In this document: positions 1 through 8,592 of the stretch, piece after piece
Position numbering within the stretch: the stretch's first letter is position 1
How the letters are laid out: every line of letters starts with the position of its first letter
Source: Acidobacteriaceae bacterium
GTDB taxonomy: Bacteria > Acidobacteriota > Terriglobia > Terriglobales > Acidobacteriaceae
DNA: 38,134 nucleotides
Assembly (NCBI GenBank): GCA_003156805.1
Contig: PMHV01000033.1
Coordinates: 1,298 to 39,431, forward strand
Reading direction: 5' to 3'
Translations under genes and position numbers: made by a program
The notes under the pieces: generated by a model
Told to the model about the DNA's origin: nothing
The model's input: the letters and a program-made list of their open reading frames with translations, nothing else
The model's database searches: none

Positions 1-623
1 CGGCATTTTTGAAACAGCCCGGGGAATATTTGCTTCATCACTCTGCGGCTGGTGAGCATGTAAGAGACCCCACTGGGGACGCGGAGATTGTCCTCCAAAA
101 CCACAAAGTTTCCCTGTGGGTTTCGTATCAAATCCGTACCGACGACCGTGATGTAGACGTCGCGAGGCACTTTGATACCGCGCATTTCCCGACGGTAATG
201 TTTGCAGGTGTAAACAATCTTGCCGGGCACGACGCCGTCTTCAATGATCTTTTCCTCATGATATACATCTTTGAGGAAGAGATTCAGCGCCGTGATCCGC
301 TGAGTTAGTCCGCGCTCGATCCTTTCCCATTCCGCCGCCGTGATAATCCTGGGCAGTAGATCGTGAGGAAAAATTCGCTCCGTGCCTTTGTCATTCCCGT
401 AGACGGTAAAAGTGATCCCCTGGTTGAAGAACGATTGGTCAGCCTCGTGTTTGCTGCGTCGCAGCTCCCCTGGACCCAGGCTCAAAAGCAAGTTGTGAAG
501 CAGACGATATTGTTTTCGCGGATGATCCACGGCGCGGAACATCTCGTCGTAAGCGCCATCGAGTTCGTACCGGCGGAGGGTTTCTGCACCGCCGCGATCA
601 GACGCATCCGTCTCTATAATCAT
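1..623 (-). CDS. Circularly permuted ATP-grasp protein (DUF404/DUF407 type), 3' end cut by the window
   Basis: I translated the minus strand by hand; the frame is open from an upstream TGA to the window edge. The product carries landmarks of circularly permuted type 2 ATP-grasp proteins: GAYDEMF near the N-terminus, then GITFTVYG, GTERIFPHDLLPRII, ALNLFLKDVY, VVGTDLIRNPQGNFVVLEDN and RVPSGVSYML. In related genomes such proteins sit beside alpha-E and transglutaminase-like genes and are thought to make peptide-like bonds using ATP; the substrate is unknown. Only about 207 residues of a family member usually near 450-500 are present. I chose the ATG at 623 (MIIETDAS) because GGCGGGGA lies about 12 nt upstream; an in-frame ATG at 656 is an alternative. 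Nothing of the neighbouring genes is visible, so the job here is inferred from the family alone. Confidence 0.85.
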   Translation of the reverse strand, partial: MIIETDASDRGGAETLRRYELDGAYDEMFRAVDHPRKQYRLLHNLLLSLGPGELRRSKHEADQSFFNQGITFTVYGNDKGTERIFPHDLLPRIITAAEWERIERGLTQRITALNLFLKDVYHEEKIIEDGVVPGKIVYTCKHYRREMRGIKVPRDVYITVVGTDLIRNPQGNFVVLEDNLRVPSGVSYMLTSRRVMKQIFPGLFQKC

Positions 624-1073
624 GATTTTGCAACGTTCCCCGCCAGAATAGCGCATCAGACGGCGAATTGATGACTGGGAAAAGCGATGCGCGTGATTGA
701 AGAACCCGCGCGGAACGCACACCAAGCCACATTTTGGGTGCTCTACGCCGGGTTTTCGTTGCCTGAGAGCTCGAATTCAATGTCAAGCAACTGCTCCACC
801 GCGTGCTGAAGGGATTTGCTCCCAGCTCTAATGCGCCAGGTTTAGGTGTCTCCGGCTGAAACCCCTCGGTATTGGGGTACTGATTGTATCAACGGAAAAC
901 CTCCGGTTGGTCATTCCCGGAACACTTCGCGGAGCATATGTGAAGGTGTTTGTGTTCTTTCCGTAAGGCGCATGCTCGACGAAGGCCTTTTCGGCCCTCC
1001 GGTCTGATCGCGAAATAAGTCGTTCACCGGGTACCCGCGGCCCTTCCAGGGCGGTCCTCGATGGGCGCTATCT
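624..1073. other. Non-coding region between divergent genes
   Basis: About 450 nt between the minus-strand ATP-grasp gene and the plus-strand padR gene. Short open frames here have no ribosome-binding site and no recognisable protein. Two small inverted repeats are visible: ACCCC/GGGGT around 864-882 and GGCC-ttttc-GGCC around 985-996. The region must hold the ATP-grasp promoter, but I cannot place it. Confidence 0.4.
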
Positions 1074-1103
1074 TTGACAACTTGATCGAATCGAGGGCAT
1101 ACT
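1074..1103 (+). promoter_or_regulatory. Likely sigma70-type promoter of padR-ADOP
   Basis: A perfect TTGACA at 1074-1079 is followed after 18 nt by CATACT at 1098-1103 (4 of 6 matches to TATAAT). The padR ATG lies 20 nt further on with no clear Shine-Dalgarno sequence. Between them is ATGTACTAATATGT (1114-1127), an imperfect inverted repeat of the kind PadR proteins bind at their own promoters, so self-repression is plausible. The operator assignment is inference. Confidence 0.5.
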
Positions 1104-1123
1104 CTATCCGTTTATGTACTAAT

Positions 1124-1489
1124 ATGTCTTCGAGAGATCAATCTGCTGCGGCGGATCTGACGCCGCTTTCACCTGCCGTCTTCCACATCCTTCTGTCCCT
1201 CGGCGGGGGCGAACGACACGGCTATGCGATTAAGCGCGAAATCGCCGCGCGCTCCCGAGGCAAACTGAAGCTGGGCCCTGGCGTGCTGTATGGATCGATC
1301 AACAAGATGCTGGATCTGGGGCTGATTGAAGAGTCCGCTGACCGGCCCGACGCGCACCTTGACGACGAGCGCCGCCGCTACTATCGAATTACGCCTTACG
1401 GCCGCAAGGTAGCGCAGGCGGAAGCGGTTCGCATGCGTGAGTTGGTGCAGTTGGCCGCAGCAAGGTTTGGAGTGCCCAGGCATGCGTGA
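1124..1489 (+). CDS. PadR-family transcriptional regulator
   Basis: This 121-residue protein is a small winged-helix PadR regulator. The N-terminal half shows the usual pattern LSPAVFHILLSLGGGERHGYAI followed by LGPGVLYGSINKMLDLGLIEE, which covers the recognition helix, and DERRRYYRITPYGR, the beta wing. The C-terminal dimerisation helix is short, as in PadR subfamily 2. I chose the start at 1124 (MSSRDQ) because the frame upstream runs through the probable promoter. Its last codons overlap the downstream permease gene by 8 nt (ATGCGTGA), so the two are translated together. In acidobacteria PadR genes very often precede ADOP permeases, so this protein probably represses the pair in response to an unknown ligand. 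Confidence 0.9.
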   Translation: MSSRDQSAAADLTPLSPAVFHILLSLGGGERHGYAIKREIAARSRGKLKLGPGVLYGSINKMLDLGLIEESADRPDAHLDDERRRYYRITPYGRKVAQAEAVRMRELVQLAAARFGVPRHA

Positions 1490-4049
1490 CACCCCTTTCT
1501 CCTTGAAATTATACCGGTGGTTCTTAAGACTCTACCCAGCGGGGTTTCGTGAAAACTATGCCGGGGCGATGGAAAGGGAATTTCGCGATGAGCTGGCTGA
1601 ATCCAGCGGGGTCTGGGCTCTTGCAGCACTTTGGATTCGCCTTCTGGCCGATTTGGCGGTATCGATTCCGGTACAGGTTTCGCGCGAAGTTTTTCAGGAT
1701 CTCCAGTACACTCTTCGGCTTTGGGCTAGCCGTCCGTGGCACGCAGGATTCGCCATCACCGCCCTCGCTATCGGCATTGGGGCAAACACAGGCGTTTTTA
1801 GCGTCGTCAACGCATTGCTGGTGCGCTCCCTTCCATTTCACGAGCCGGACCGTCTGGCCCTACTGCATCAGTTCATTCCGCCACACGATAGCGCCAAGCA
1901 GTTTCACGATTGGCGGCAGCGGAGTACGTATCTCACCGATGCCGCGCTTTTTGAGGAAAACGATGCGAACCTTGGCGGAATGCGGGTCGGGAGTCGGGCT
2001 CATGTCGCCCAGACATCGTGGAATTTCTTCTCGGTGCTGGGCACGCAGCCGGTACTCGGAAGTGGATTCGCCGCTGATGAGGATGTGGACGGAACGGGGT
2101 GGGGATTGCCCGGACGCAACGCATTGGCGGTGATCGGTTACGGACTCTGGCAACAGCTTTTCGGAGGCGACCCGAAAGTCCTGGGCGCCACGATCCGAAT
2201 TGACGGAAACCAGCTTACCATTGTTGGCGTCGCGCCGCCGGGGTTCGATTACCCAGGCAAGGCCGTTCTTTGGAAGCCGGCAGCCTTCAGCCACGGCAAT
2301 AATGGCTGGGGAATCATTGCGCGGCTGAAACCGGGCATCACGTGGCCGCAGGCGCGTGCCGCGTTTGCCGTGGAGGTAGAGCGCCTGTCGCCGAAACTGG
2401 GAGGAATCGACAATTCCAACTTGCGCCCGAGCATCACGTCGCTTCAGGACGGACTTGCCGGCCCTGTGAAGAACGCCTCACTGATGTTCATGGGCGCAGT
2501 GGTGTTGGTCTTGCTGATTGCGTGCACGAATGTTGCGAATCTCTTGATAGCCCGGACCGCCGATCGTGCCGCGGAGCTGTCCATACGCTCCGCGCTGGGG
2601 GCAAGTCGCGCTAGGCTAGCGCGACAGTTACTCACCGAGTGCTTGCTCCTCTCGTTCGTTGCCACTCTGGCCGGATTGGTGATCGCATATTGGACAACCT
2701 CGCTCGCGGTGAAAATTGAGCCCCCACCACTCGGCGCACAGTCTTATTCAATCTTGGATGGACGCGTACTGGCTTTCACTCTGATGGTGTCCGTAATTAC
2801 CGCCTTGGCGTTGGGCGTCTTACCCTCGCTCTATGTAGGCCGCATCCACGCTCTCCGTTCGCGGAGCTCCAGTAGGACCCGCGGCTCGCGGCTGGTTCGC
2901 CAAAGCCTGGTAGCCGCGCAGGTCATGCTCACGATGATTCTTCTCGCGGCATCTCTGTGCCTGGGACGCGCGTTCGTCCACTTGATGGGAATCGACCGCG
3001 GCTATGATGTGAGAGGAGTCGTGACTGTAAGCGTCTCCTTGGACGGCACGACCCACCAGATGGATAAGCGGCAGCTCCCTTATTTTGAGGAGGTGCTTGA
3101 TCGAATCCGCAGCCTCCCCGGAGTTCGCACAGCAAGTGCCACCGAATTTCTTCCGCTATACGCCTTCGGTTTTGTGGGGGGACCGTTCGGATTGGATGGG
3201 CGTCCGGCTAAACTGAATTCCTCGATGCTCCCGATTTTGTCGGGATATTTCCAGACCATGGGTGGACGGATTCTGTACGGCCGGGAATTCACAGAAGCCG
3301 AAGTCCGCTCCGGCGCCAAGGTTGCTGTCGTCAATGAGCGATTCGCGGCCGGATTTGGCGCGCCGGAGGACGCGGTGGGTCATCAGCTTACGATCGGTAG
3401 AGAGACTCCGTGGAAAATTGTTGGCATTGTGAAGGGAATGGAGTACGAGACTGATCCGACACTTGCAAACAGTAATCAGGTCTTCATTCCGTCGGCGACT
3501 CCAGGCAGCTTCTTCTCGACCTTTGTGGCGCGCGTGGATGGCCGGGCGCAAGATCAACTCGCTGTGATCCGCGACGCGATCCAGTCGGTGGACCCGCAGG
3601 TTCCTGTGTTCGGTGTGAAAACCATGCAACAACGGTTGGATGAGGTCTTCGCCGGCCCGAAGTTTTACCGCACCGCTGTTTGGTTTTTTGCGGGATTCGC
3701 ACTACTGCTGGCAGTGCTTGGCATCTACGGCATCGTTTCTTACGCCGTCGTCCAGAGGACCCAGGAAATGGGTGTGCGCATGGCTCTCGGGACCACGCCC
3801 GTCCGGCTTCGGGGCATGCTGCTGCGGCAGGGTTTGCTGATGATCGCGGCCGGAGCCATCCCCGGAATAGCCGGGGCACGGCTCACCGGCCGCTTTCTCG
3901 AAAGCCTGATGGATGGGGCGAAACCCATTGATATGGCAGCGTCCGTCGGCTTGGTCTTACTCTTCGCTCTGGTAGCGTCGACGAGCATCTGGGCCGCCAC
4001 GCGACGCATTACCAGACTCGACATCATTGCCATCCTACGCACCGAATAG
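1482..4049 (+). CDS. ADOP-type duplicated permease (MacB/FtsX-like)
   Basis: This 855-residue inner-membrane protein belongs to the acidobacterial duplicated orphan permease family. It starts with the short ADOP domain (LYRWFLRLYPAGFRENYAGA, then EFRDEL) and then holds two MacB_PCD/FtsX units. Unit one has its first membrane helix near AITALAIGIGANTGVFSVVNA, a large periplasmic domain, and helices around LMFMGAVVLVLLIACTNVANLL with the conserved E-L-S-I-R-S-A-L-G-A-S cytoplasmic loop. Unit two repeats this with RTQEMGVRMALGTTPVRL and a final helix pair. No ATPase domain is fused and none lies next to it, which is what orphan means here. The start at 1482 lies inside the end of padR; the longer frame from 1437 is disfavoured because it overlaps padR more. 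Substrate unknown; export or lipoprotein or lipid handling is inferred from MacB and FtsX. Confidence 0.93.
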   Translation: MRDTPFSLKLYRWFLRLYPAGFRENYAGAMEREFRDELAESSGVWALAALWIRLLADLAVSIPVQVSREVFQDLQYTLRLWASRPWHAGFAITALAIGIGANTGVFSVVNALLVRSLPFHEPDRLALLHQFIPPHDSAKQFHDWRQRSTYLTDAALFEENDANLGGMRVGSRAHVAQTSWNFFSVLGTQPVLGSGFAADEDVDGTGWGLPGRNALAVIGYGLWQQLFGGDPKVLGATIRIDGNQLTIVGVAPPGFDYPGKAVLWKPAAFSHGNNGWGIIARLKPGITWPQARAAFAVEVERLSPKLGGIDNSNLRPSITSLQDGLAGPVKNASLMFMGAVVLVLLIACTNVANLLIARTADRAAELSIRSALGASRARLARQLLTECLLLSFVATLAGLVIAYWTTSLAVKIEPPPLGAQSYSILDGRVLAFTLMVSVITALALGVLPSLYVGRIHALRSRSSSRTRGSRLVRQSLVAAQVMLTMILLAASLCLGRAFVHLMGIDRGYDVRGVVTVSVSLDGTTHQMDKRQLPYFEEVLDRIRSLPGVRTASATEFLPLYAFGFVGGPFGLDGRPAKLNSSMLPILSGYFQTMGGRILYGREFTEAEVRSGAKVAVVNERFAAGFGAPEDAVGHQLTIGRETPWKIVGIVKGMEYETDPTLANSNQVFIPSATPGSFFSTFVARVDGRAQDQLAVIRDAIQSVDPQVPVFGVKTMQQRLDEVFAGPKFYRTAVWFFAGFALLLAVLGIYGIVSYAVVQRTQEMGVRMALGTTPVRLRGMLLRQGLLMIAAGAIPGIAGARLTGRFLESLMDGAKPIDMAASVGLVLLFALVASTSIWAATRRITRLDIIAILRTE

Positions 4050-4665
4050 CCAGTAACGCGTCTGGGGCACCTCGGGAGTTTGCTCGGGCATCCGTGGATC
4101 AAATGCATAGTGGAGAGCGCAGGAAAGGCCGACAACCCGAACTTGTGCCATTTGCCGTCTGGAGGTTTATACGTTGTGGGCAGCCAGAATCAGATTTTGG
4201 GCGTGTCGTCGGCTAACCGGAAGCTATCCAGCTTCCATGGCAGGATTAGTCCTGTGAAGTCGGCTTCGAGGAGATCGCCATTGATCTCTGCAAAGTGGGC
4301 GACTGGTGTCGGCACCAACCTGGGAACGCGTCATCCAGATTGCTCCGCTGGACTCGACGAATCCACGTGCGGCTGCGGAATAATTGACTAGCTCGGCGTT
4401 TTTCGAACCAGCCCAACTCCGGTTCCTATCGAAAGACTCCCATCGCTCGCTCCCAGGAGCGAATAGACGCGGCTGGTCGGCAAGCGCTTCCCATACCATT
4501 CCTCTTGCTCCCGCCAAATCGTCGAAGCTCTATTGGGACAATGTTGGAAAGAGCTTCCAACTGCTTCCGCAGGGTTTGGGAGCGGTTTCGACTCCCACTC
4601 GCTTCCGCCATTTGTGCTCAATACGTTAGTTCGTCATTCGATGGAGCTTCGGAGTGAGCTGGCCG
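4050..4665. other. Non-coding region with no convincing gene
   Basis: About 615 nt separate the ADOP stop from the end of the minus-strand cytochrome operon. Open frames at 4080-4391, 4384-4629 and on the minus strand at 4224-4517 lack ribosome-binding sites and have Ser/Arg/Trp-rich composition typical of chance frames. The only recognisable item is a degraded tRNA-like 3' end at 4578-4610. No clear rho-independent terminator was found for either flanking unit. Confidence 0.45.
4578..4610 (+). pseudogene. Degraded tRNA-Ser-like 3' end
   Basis: The stretch looks like the T-arm and acceptor 3' strand of a tRNA-Ser. It has GGGAG and CTCCC arms around a TTTCGA loop and then ACTCGCTTCCGCCA, ending in CCA. 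Compared with an intact T-arm the loop carries extra bases, and no matching 5' acceptor strand or anticodon arm is visible in the preceding 100 nt, so it cannot be a working tRNA. Such 3' fragments are what integrating elements leave after recombining into tRNA genes, but no integrase is nearby. Confidence 0.3.
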
Positions 4666-4878
4666 TCAGAATCGGCCTGTATGCCAGGGATTCTTGACAG
4701 CGGAAGGTTTCGAGGAAACCAGCGAATACAGGAATAGCAGGATGCCTGACGCGAAAAACAAGCCGCCCACAACCACAAAGGACATAAAAGAAAACGCATT
4801 GTTCCAACAGAGACTCAGCGCCTCAACCACCAGGCCGAGGATCACTAGAATTCCAGAAATTCGCAGTTTCCCTAGCAT
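4666..4878 (-). CDS. Small two-helix membrane protein, last gene of the cytochrome operon
   Basis: This 70-residue protein has two hydrophobic helices, ISGILVILGLVVEALSL (about residues 7-23) and FMSFVVVGGLFFASGILLFL (about 31-50), and a short polar tail. I do not recognise a named family. It starts 23 nt after the stop of the NapC-like gene on the same strand and has a good AAGGA site 6 nt before ATG, so it is very probably co-transcribed with the electron-transfer genes. It could be an assembly or anchoring subunit for the membrane cytochrome; that role is inferred only from position. Confidence 0.7.
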   Translation of the reverse strand: MLGKLRISGILVILGLVVEALSLCWNNAFSFMSFVVVGGLFFASGILLFLYSLVSSKPSAVKNPWHTGRF

Positions 4879-4901
4879 CGTTTTTCCTTTCTCCCCGCTC
4901 G

Positions 4902-5516
4902 TTATTCCGCAGCCTTCCAGAACTTAACCTGGCCGAGTTTGTCCACATTGTGGAAGGTGTCATGGCAGCCACTCGTGGTACAGGAAAGCTTGTTCGATTT
5001 CAAATCGCCCATCATTGCCAAGTGCGTGGGGTCTTCGAACGAGCGCGCCCCGGCGTGGCAGTGCAAGCACTCACGGTTGTTGTAGGGCTGGTAAAGGCGA
5101 ATGGGGTTCATCGGAGTTCCGAACCAGTAGACGTAGACGTGGTGCAAGCCCTCCAGCTTGGCGTGAATCGTGCCGAACATGGCGTAATCGGTGTGGCAGG
5201 TGTAGCAGGCCGTGTCGGCGGGAATGCGGTGGTTCTGGAAATGGGCGGCCGGAATGTAGGAGGGATCGTCCACGTACAGACTCCGTCCATAAGGCTCCAT
5301 GATGTGGCAGGACAGGCAGAATTGTGTGTGTTCCGAGCGTTCCATGTGCTCCGACGCGCCAACACCCGCCGCTACTACCGGTACAACGAAGAGGGCAAGA
5401 AACGCGATGATTTTGCCCTCGCGCGAGGCCGTGATCGAGGGCCGGATCACCACCACCAGGATCAGCAGGATACTCGCGCCAATCAAAAGAAACACGAGGG
5501 TCTGGGGATCGATCAT
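4902..5516 (-). CDS. NapC/NirT/NrfH-like tetraheme membrane cytochrome c
   Basis: This 204-residue protein begins with two hydrophobic segments (about residues 7-24 and 36-54) and then a periplasmic domain with four haem-binding motifs: CLSCH (C67), CYTCH, CLHCH and an unusual CTTSGCH with four residues between the cysteines. The haem content and membrane anchor fit the NapC/NirT/NrfH group, which takes electrons from the quinol pool and hands them to periplasmic cytochromes. Two leading helices instead of one, and the C-x4-CH motif, set it apart from textbook NapC. It sits 80 nt downstream of a monoheme cytochrome and in the same operon as a decaheme cytochrome and a porin. I infer the CymA-like role of feeding quinol electrons to the outer-membrane conduit. 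Confidence 0.8.
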   Translation of the reverse strand: MIDPQTLVFLLIGASILLILVVVIRPSITASREGKIIAFLALFVVPVVAAGVGASEHMERSEHTQFCLSCHIMEPYGRSLYVDDPSYIPAAHFQNHRIPADTACYTCHTDYAMFGTIHAKLEGLHHVYVYWFGTPMNPIRLYQPYNNRECLHCHAGARSFEDPTHLAMMGDLKSNKLSCTTSGCHDTFHNVDKLGQVKFWKAAE

Positions 5517-5596
5517 CTGCTGAATGCTCCCGCGGTACGACGCGACGCGTGGTTTGTCGTTCGCCGCCGTCAGTCTTAGGCTTCCACAACTATGCT

Positions 5597-5926
5597 CTAC
5601 TTACCTAGGGTTCGGATGTATGCCACCAGATCCTTAATTTCAGTGTCTTTCAGGCTTTTGCCATAGGCGGGCATTTTGTTTTTGCCGGCCGTGACGATCT
5701 GGATGAGATCCGCGTCGCTCATTTTCGTGACTTCGTCGGAACCAAAATCGTGTGCTCCGAGTGCTTTGCCCGGAGCAGTGCTGCCCTTTCCATCGGCGCC
5801 GTGACAGCCCGCGCACTTGGCTTTATAGGTTGCCGCCGCACTCTGCGCAAGAGCCGACGACGGAGTCATAAGGACAACCGCCAAGAGCGTTGCGACGGTA
5901 AACAGGTGAATAATCATAGTTTTCAT
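5597..5926 (-). CDS. Periplasmic monoheme cytochrome c
   Basis: This 109-residue class I cytochrome c has a signal peptide of about 28 residues (a hydrophobic run ending SSALAQ), a single haem site CAGCH followed by GADGKG, and the axial Met in KNKMPAYGKSL, with a C-terminal helix DLVAYIRTLGK. The start at 5926 (MKTMII) is supported by GGAGAT 5 nt upstream; the open frame continues further 5' but would put 16 polar residues before the signal. It lies between the outer-membrane barrel gene and the NapC-like gene, so it is probably a periplasmic electron shuttle between the membrane cytochrome and the decaheme protein. Confidence 0.9.
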   Translation of the reverse strand: MKTMIIHLFTVATLLAVVLMTPSSALAQSAAATYKAKCAGCHGADGKGSTAPGKALGAHDFGSDEVTKMSDADLIQIVTAGKNKMPAYGKSLKDTEIKDLVAYIRTLGK

Positions 5927-6019
5927 TCTCGATCTCCATTGGAGTGGAAAGTACATTCGTGCGTTCCTAAACAATCGGTACCTTCAGCCTTAGCGATTCT
6001 CGATTTCTCCCCCACCTTT

Positions 6020-8584
6020 TCAGAACGCGTAGCGAAGTGCGAATTCGGTTGTGCTGCCGTTGAAACCCTGTGTAGGAATTGCTGCCAGTCCCGGTATTGC
6101 GTTTGAAGCCAGCCCCTTGCCGTTATATCCGTAATAGTTCCATGTCATTCGGTAACTGAGACCTTTGCCCAAGTCGAAAACCGCCCTCACATACGGCTTC
6201 TGATAATTGAACGTGAGGGTTCCGGGCACCTGCAGCGGATCGATTGCTAGAGTATTGCCCCCGACGAAGGTCGCCGCGTACCCGATGCTGTTGCTGACTC
6301 GCTTGTTGGGCTTCCAGGTGATGTCGCCATACACGAAGTGCTGCTTGCTGGAGTACGACCCCAACCCGGAAATCGCGGCTGGCGCATAGCCCAGGCTGGC
6401 TGGGCATTGCGTGGTTGGAGGAGGGCCGTTGGCGTTTTCGTAATAGCAAATCTGCGCCTGGTTGTAGATGTCCGTGTACGTATAACCAAGATTGAAGAAC
6501 AACTTTGAGTTTGGCATGAGAGTGGTAACGAAACTGTAGTTGCGGCCGTGCTCGAGGTCGTTGACGGTCGAAACATTGTCCCGGTTTTCGTGGATGTCGA
6601 GTGCGCCGTCGAAGATGATCCAAGCGCGCGGTTTGTAATTGGCGTGGATCTTGTAGCTTTGCACTTGTCGCGGGCTAATCCGGGTGAACGAATAATCGTT
6701 GTAACCGAAGTCGAAATCCGCTGTAATCCGCAGGCTATCCATGGGGCGGGCCGTCAGGCCCATAAACAACAAATCCTCGTGGATTTCCGTGAGGTTGCGA
6801 GCCGTATCGTTGCCCGCCGCTGGACCGGAAAAAGTCAGCGAAATAAGCTGGCCGGTCGCGGGATCCACGGTCTCGGTGCAGGCAGAAGGCGTAGCGCAGG
6901 CTCCCCGCGCGGCGAAATAATCATTCGCGGCCGTACCGCCGGTCCCTCCCGGAAAGTAGGTTTCCGCTGAATAGAAAGTCGCGTTGAAGTCGGCAATGGT
7001 GCGGTCGGTGTACACATAACCGATCCTCCCGGTCAGACGCTTAGTGAAGTCGTACTGGAGCTGGAAGGTATTCGATCTGAGGTTCTGCCCCAGAAAACTG
7101 GACGTCGGGCCGTTGACGATGTCGGCGGACGAACTCGCGCTATGACTGGGACAGGTGGCCGCAATGTAGGGTGCGGGGCAGAGGGAAAGAAACGTTGCCG
7201 AAGTAAACACCGCCTGCGGCTGAGCTAGACCCACCAGCCCGGGCTGCATCTGGCCGAATATGTTGGTTTCAGACGTGTCCCAAAGGCCGGGAGTGCGCCA
7301 GTTGTCGTAACGAAACGAATCGAGGATGCGAAACCTGTCGGTGACCGAATAAGCTCCCGACCAGTCGGCATTCACCGAGACGCGCTTGGCATCCGCCGGG
7401 CCGCCCGCGGTGCTTCCCCGCGAACCGTTTCGGCTGACGTAGTCGTTTACGATCTCGTTGAAATCCGGGACTGAGTTATTCGACGTGCTGTAGCCCAGCG
7501 AGCCCGACGTTTCAAAGTTCTTGAGGTAATTCGACTGAAACCCCAGGCGCTCGCTGGGCATGAAATTACGCGGCCGGCCGGCCTGGCTGTAGGAGAGATA
7601 ACCGTTGCAGGTGGGATTGAATATGTTTGGCGGCGTCACAATTGGCGCAGCGCAGGGCAGAATTTCAACCGGCCCGTTGGTGCTCCAAATAATGCCCGGG
7701 TCCACGGGCGTGCCGTTGGCAAGGGTGTAGCCGGAGTTTTGCGGGTTGTCTGTGACCACGTTGTCCTGCTTGTAATAACTCAGGAACTGATCGTAAGAAA
7801 TTGTCGTCTTGGGCAAAATCCTGAAGTCTACGCCGGCACGATAGGAGTTGGTCGTATAGCTATAAGTTTCATTGAACTGGGGGATCGTGCCGCCGTCCGT
7901 GGTAAAAAAACCGGGTCCCTGATCCCGATCGTGCGAAAAACCCAGCCGGAGTCTTACGCGCGATTGCGGCAGCAGCGTCAAATTGTAATCCTGCATTCTG
8001 CGAACCAGGTCCAGCGAATGCGGCGAAGTTGCAATACCTACAGCGGGACTCGAAGTCGAAGGGTTCAGGGGATTGGCCAGCAGGTTGTAGTCCCAGAAAT
8101 TCTTGTCCCGGCGAAACAGCACGCGAAAGTCGTACCATTTGTTCTTGTCGAGGCGCAGCCGGGACACATCGTTGGGGTCGCCGCCATAGCCAAAGTTGCT
8201 GAAGCTGAGATTGTCGAACAGGAAGCCATTGTGGTCGAGCGAGCGCATATCCAGCGTGTAATCGAAGAGACGAAGGCCGGGACCGAGATTCACGAAAGTA
8301 TCGTAGGTGTCGGTGTTCCCATTGATCCAGCTCGTCCGGTAGCCCGCCTCGATGGATTGCCGGACGTTGTAGCCCCCCGAGTCCATCCCCTTAGTTTCTC
8401 CCGAGCCATTCTGTCCCCGAGACATCAGCGGAGACGCCAATAGCGTCACGGCAAGAACAAAAAAGCTGAGCCCACGAACTGCCGGACAATATCCCACGAC
8501 CGTTCCCTCCGCCGTTCGCGGCTCGCACTCGTTGCCGGCCGTGCGTGCGAGGTGTTCGTTGCGTGATGTCCGTACAACGTTCAT
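6020..8584 (-). CDS. MtrB/PioB-like outer-membrane beta-barrel
   Basis: This 854-residue protein has a hydrophobic export signal (LSFFVLAVTLLASPLMSRGQ, about residues 39-58) after an unusually long polar N-terminal stretch, so the true start may lie further in. The mature part is dense in alternating aromatic and polar residues and Tyr/Asn/Asp turns, for example FRVLFRRDKNFWDYNL, and ends in ALRYAF with a terminal Phe, the signature of Gram-negative barrels. Its size and position, 8 nt after a decaheme DmsE-like gene, match the decaheme-associated MtrB/PioB barrel that sheathes MtrA/PioA in the outer membrane. I see no N-terminal CxxC like that of Shewanella MtrB. The family call depends on context as much as on sequence; a profile search would settle it. 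Confidence 0.75.
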   Translation of the reverse strand: MNVVRTSRNEHLARTAGNECEPRTAEGTVVGYCPAVRGLSFFVLAVTLLASPLMSRGQNGSGETKGMDSGGYNVRQSIEAGYRTSWINGNTDTYDTFVNLGPGLRLFDYTLDMRSLDHNGFLFDNLSFSNFGYGGDPNDVSRLRLDKNKWYDFRVLFRRDKNFWDYNLLANPLNPSTSSPAVGIATSPHSLDLVRRMQDYNLTLLPQSRVRLRLGFSHDRDQGPGFFTTDGGTIPQFNETYSYTTNSYRAGVDFRILPKTTISYDQFLSYYKQDNVVTDNPQNSGYTLANGTPVDPGIIWSTNGPVEILPCAAPIVTPPNIFNPTCNGYLSYSQAGRPRNFMPSERLGFQSNYLKNFETSGSLGYSTSNNSVPDFNEIVNDYVSRNGSRGSTAGGPADAKRVSVNADWSGAYSVTDRFRILDSFRYDNWRTPGLWDTSETNIFGQMQPGLVGLAQPQAVFTSATFLSLCPAPYIAATCPSHSASSSADIVNGPTSSFLGQNLRSNTFQLQYDFTKRLTGRIGYVYTDRTIADFNATFYSAETYFPGGTGGTAANDYFAARGACATPSACTETVDPATGQLISLTFSGPAAGNDTARNLTEIHEDLLFMGLTARPMDSLRITADFDFGYNDYSFTRISPRQVQSYKIHANYKPRAWIIFDGALDIHENRDNVSTVNDLEHGRNYSFVTTLMPNSKLFFNLGYTYTDIYNQAQICYYENANGPPPTTQCPASLGYAPAAISGLGSYSSKQHFVYGDITWKPNKRVSNSIGYAATFVGGNTLAIDPLQVPGTLTFNYQKPYVRAVFDLGKGLSYRMTWNYYGYNGKGLASNAIPGLAAIPTQGFNGSTTEFALRYAF

Positions 8585-8592
8585 GGCGCTCT

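Noticed and set aside
9-671. Plus-strand open frames at 9-308 and 363-671
   Set aside because: They lie opposite the ATP-grasp gene, whose minus-strand translation shows strong family motifs; the plus frames do not.
4080-4629. Open frames at 4080-4391 and 4384-4629
   Set aside because: No ribosome site, Ser/Arg/Trp-rich composition and no recognisable family.
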